Shown: in pieces, positions 61,839 to 64,000 of the stretch
How the letters are laid out: every line of letters begins with the position of its first letter
Position numbering within the stretch: position 1 is the stretch's first letter
Assembly: GCF_004368785.1 (NCBI RefSeq)
Contig: NZ_SODM01000004.1
Span: 546,521-610,520, forward strand
From: Flavobacterium sp. 270
GTDB lineage: Bacteria; Bacteroidota; Bacteroidia; Flavobacteriales; Flavobacteriaceae
DNA: 64,000 nucleotides
Direction of reading: 5' to 3'
Translations under genes and position numbers: made by a program
The notes under the pieces: generated by a model
What the model was told of the DNA's origin: nothing
The model's database searches: none
The model's input: only the letters and a program-made list of their open reading frames with translations

Positions 61839-63521
61839 ATGAGAAAAAGTGATAGAATTCCTTTATTTATAGTAGTTTTTGCAGTGATTGTAAGTTTCAT
61901 CGGAATTATAAAATCTGATTATTCAATTCACAATTATAATTATGAATTAACATTACCACAAGGATTTAGAGCCGAACAATTAATTGATAGTTTGGGAAAA
62001 GTACGCCATATAACGGTTACACAAGACGGAAAAATATATGCCCGACTGGCTAAACCAATTGACGGTCACGGAACTTTATTACTGGAACAGAAAAATGGAA
62101 AAGCGACCGTTGTGCTTGCTTTTGGAAATTACGGAGGCACGGGAGTTCGGCTTTACAAAGGTTACCTCTATACCTCTTCCAACTCGGAGATATTTCGTTA
62201 TAAACTCGATAAAAATGAAAAAGTAATCGATACAAATGCACGCGAAACTATTGTTACCGGGCTTTTGGATAATGGAACGCACGAAACCAAATCTATTATG
62301 ATGGATAATGCAGGCAATATGTATATTCCTATTGGCTGTCCGTTAAACTCCTGTCAGCAGGAAGACCGCAAAAAAGGTTCAATGGGAATACCTGATTGTC
62401 CTTTATTAAAAATAAGTGGCGGTGTTTGGAAATTTAAACCCAATGTAAAAAATCAAACTATTGAAGATGGTGAACGTTTTGCTACAGGACTTAGAAATGT
62501 TGTAGCCGTAGATTGGAATACAGAGACGAATCAGCTTTATGTAATGCAGCACGGACGCGATCAGCTGGATTATTTATTCCCTGATTTATATACCATCAAA
62601 CAAAATGCAGAAATTCCTGCGGAGTGTATGTATGCTTTGAAAAAAGGAGATAATGCCGGCTGGCCTTTTATTTACTACGACTACATCAAAAAGAAGAAAA
62701 TTGTAATGCCAGAATACGGAGGCGACGGCAAAATGGAAGGAAGTTCTAAATATCTTAATCCAGTTGCTGCTTATCCCGCTCACATGGCGCCAAATGATAT
62801 TTTATTTTATACCGGAAATCAGTTTCCAAAAAGATATAAAAATGGTGCTTTTATAGCTTTTCACGGCTCATGGAATCGCAGACCAGAACCTCAGGCGGGA
62901 TATTTTGTCGTTTTTCAATCTTTTAAAAACGGAAAACCTTTTGGTGACTGGGAAGTTTTTGCGGATGGATTTTCGGGATCTCCAGAAAATACAGAATCTG
63001 GTCATGCAGAACGTCGTCCGTGTGGTCTTGCCCAGGGTCCAGACGGCTCGCTTTATATTTCTGATGATAAAAAAGGTGCTATCTATAAAATTAGTTATAA
63101 CGAGAATATGGTTGGCGAAGAAATTCCACAGCCAAAAAAAATTATAGCGGTTAAAACTGTCGTAAAAGAGACCAACATTGTTTCGGATAAAATTAAAAAA
63201 TCATACACCAACGGTGCAACGATTTATGCTAATAATTGTGCTGTATGCCATATGGATGATGGTGCTGGTGTATCAAACCTCAACGCGCCACTTAAAAAAA
63301 GCAGTCATGTAATTGGGGAAAAATCCAGATTAATTAAGACGCTTCTGGATGGTTTAAAAGGCGGCAAATTAGATGGAGAAACCTACAGTAATGTTATGCC
63401 GTCACACAGTTTTTTGACTGATAAAGAAATTGCAGATGTTTTGACTTATGTACGTAACAGTTTTGGTAATAAAGCCAGTGCAGTAGATCAGTCCGAAATT
63501 GGATTAATTAGAAAAAAGTAA
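61839..63521 (+). CDS. PQQ-type sugar dehydrogenase fused to cytochrome c
   Basis: The 560-residue protein has an N-terminal membrane anchor or signal (about 8-25), a six-bladed beta-propeller of the glucose/sorbosone (pyranose) dehydrogenase type (about 35-430; LPQGFRAEQL, FATGLRNVVAVDWN, MQHGRDQLDYLFPD, FIAFHGSWNR, RRPCGLAQGPDGSLYISDD) and a C-terminal cytochrome c domain with one haem motif CAVCH (467-471) and a later Met in NVMPSH as likely sixth ligand. The propeller would oxidise a sugar with PQQ or act as a PQQ-less homologue and pass electrons to the attached haem. It is periplasmic. Together with the reductase upstream, it suggests a redox step for a sugar released by PUL 2. Which sugar is unknown. 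Confidence 0.88.
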   Translation: MRKSDRIPLFIVVFAVIVSFIGIIKSDYSIHNYNYELTLPQGFRAEQLIDSLGKVRHITVTQDGKIYARLAKPIDGHGTLLLEQKNGKATVVLAFGNYGGTGVRLYKGYLYTSSNSEIFRYKLDKNEKVIDTNARETIVTGLLDNGTHETKSIMMDNAGNMYIPIGCPLNSCQQEDRKKGSMGIPDCPLLKISGGVWKFKPNVKNQTIEDGERFATGLRNVVAVDWNTETNQLYVMQHGRDQLDYLFPDLYTIKQNAEIPAECMYALKKGDNAGWPFIYYDYIKKKKIVMPEYGGDGKMEGSSKYLNPVAAYPAHMAPNDILFYTGNQFPKRYKNGAFIAFHGSWNRRPEPQAGYFVVFQSFKNGKPFGDWEVFADGFSGSPENTESGHAERRPCGLAQGPDGSLYISDDKKGAIYKISYNENMVGEEIPQPKKIIAVKTVVKETNIVSDKIKKSYTNGATIYANNCAVCHMDDGAGVSNLNAPLKKSSHVIGEKSRLIKTLLDGLKGGKLDGETYSNVMPSHSFLTDKEIADVLTYVRNSFGNKASAVDQSEIGLIRKK

Positions 63522-63550
63522 AAAATAGAATTTTTAATAATATAAAAAAC

Positions 63551-63564
63551 CGTGTGCGCACATG
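63551..63564. promoter_or_regulatory. Second copy of the CGTGTGCGCACA palindrome
   Basis: CGTGTGCGCACATG differs by one base from the perfect site at 61795-61808, and 18 bases including the AAAAACC lead-in are identical. It lies 47 bases before the next start codon, so one regulator probably controls both genes. Confidence 0.65.
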
Positions 63565-63611
63565 CGCAGTGTTACTATCTATTAACCACATTTTTAACAA
63601 ACTAATTTATT

Positions 63612-64000
63612 ATGAAAACAACTTTAAAATTGCATCGATTCTCGATGAAGAAGATTTTTTTTATGACATGTATTGCGTTTTTATCTAACGCTTCAGTCCT
63701 TTGGAGTGCCACCCGAAATGTAGTTACGGGCTATGGAGCGGATAATACAGGAGCCACGTACGCTACTGTCAAAATCCAAAATGCGATTAATGCCTGCCAG
63801 CCGGGCGATATTCTATTTATTCCCGACGGAACTTATTTAATGGACAGCGGTCTGGTACTAAAATCAAATGATTTAACTGTTATCATTTCTCCGGGCGCAC
63901 TTATTAAAGCAAATACTAATTATGTATGGCGCGAAAACGGAAGTGATTTATTCTTTGGTGAAAACCTTAAAAACATTGAAATAACCGGAGGCGGTATCAT
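63612..64000 (+). CDS. Secreted right-handed beta-helix protein, pectate-lyase-like (partial)
   Basis: The frame starts at ATG 63612 and is still open at the window end after about 129 codons. It has a signal peptide (second Met-rich start MKKIFFMTCIAFLSNASVLW; the mature part begins near residue 35) and the N-terminal cap of the pectate lyase / GH28 superfamily: VVTGYGADNTGATYATVKIQ, INACQPGDILFIPDGTYLMD and a first coil ending NIEITGGGII. GH28 or a polysaccharide lyase are both possible; the catalytic part is beyond the window. It shares its upstream palindrome with the PQQ-cytochrome gene. Confidence 0.8.
   Translation, partial: MKTTLKLHRFSMKKIFFMTCIAFLSNASVLWSATRNVVTGYGADNTGATYATVKIQNAINACQPGDILFIPDGTYLMDSGLVLKSNDLTVIISPGALIKANTNYVWRENGSDLFFGENLKNIEITGGGI

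Overview
The window is AT-rich DNA from a member of the Bacteroidota, most likely a Flavobacterium or close relative. The signs are SusC/SusD pairs, type IX secretion C-terminal sorting domains, ECF sigma/FecR regulation, promoters of the TAnnTTTG type, almost no Shine-Dalgarno sequences and a dense set of secreted carbohydrate-active enzymes. No rRNA, tRNA, CRISPR array, transposase or phage gene was recognised. The genus is inferred from style, not from a marker gene.

Layout. 1-1.2 kb: tail of an upstream gene and a beta-propeller phytase. 1.2-2.4 kb: non-coding, with a broken LuxR-type DNA-binding domain. 2.4-7.6 kb: mesX-mesD (folate-independent methionine synthesis), a bile-acid:sodium-symporter-like transporter, an Old Yellow Enzyme and an Lrp/AsnC regulator. 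8.1-10.3 kb: an isolated GH3 bglX. 10.5-40.5 kb, minus strand: a long polysaccharide utilisation locus (PUL 1) with SGNH esterase, GH76, GH28, sugar porter, sialate-type acetylesterase, GH97, GH3, GH2, SusD, SusC, ROK kinase, GH92, GH125 and a LacI regulator. GH76, GH92, GH125 and the ROK kinase point to alpha-mannan (fungal-type) use; GH28, GH97, GH2, GH3 and the esterases point to a decorated or second, pectin-like glycan. 40.8-42.1 kb: MarR regulator and alpha/beta hydrolase. 42.3-64 kb: PUL 2, with an ECF sigma factor (minus), then FecR, SusC with an STN signalling domain, SusD, three GH28 enzymes alternating with three secreted proteins that I cannot place in a family, an aldo/keto reductase, a PQQ-type sugar dehydrogenase fused to cytochrome c, and the start of another beta-helix protein. 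PUL 2 looks like a pectin / rhamnogalacturonan system.

The two PULs use different control logic, and this can be read from the DNA. PUL 1: a palindrome ACTAAAACGTTTTAGT occurs upstream of susC, of GH125 and of lacI itself, each time directly next to a TAnnTTTG -7 box, so the locally encoded LacI protein probably blocks these three promoters. PUL 2: SusC has an STN domain and sits beside FecR and an ECF sigma factor. The fecR promoter carries a 37-bp element of which 32 bases recur 35 kb away upstream of bglX, suggesting that bglX belongs to the PUL 2 sigma regulon. A third palindrome, CGTGTGCGCACACG, precedes the PQQ-cytochrome gene and, nearly unchanged, the last gene; its regulator is not in the window.

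Other points of interest are three intergenic fold-back elements (near 21.9, 56.8 and 60.6 kb), long untranslated leaders in PUL 1, and corrected start codons for FecR and the second SusD.
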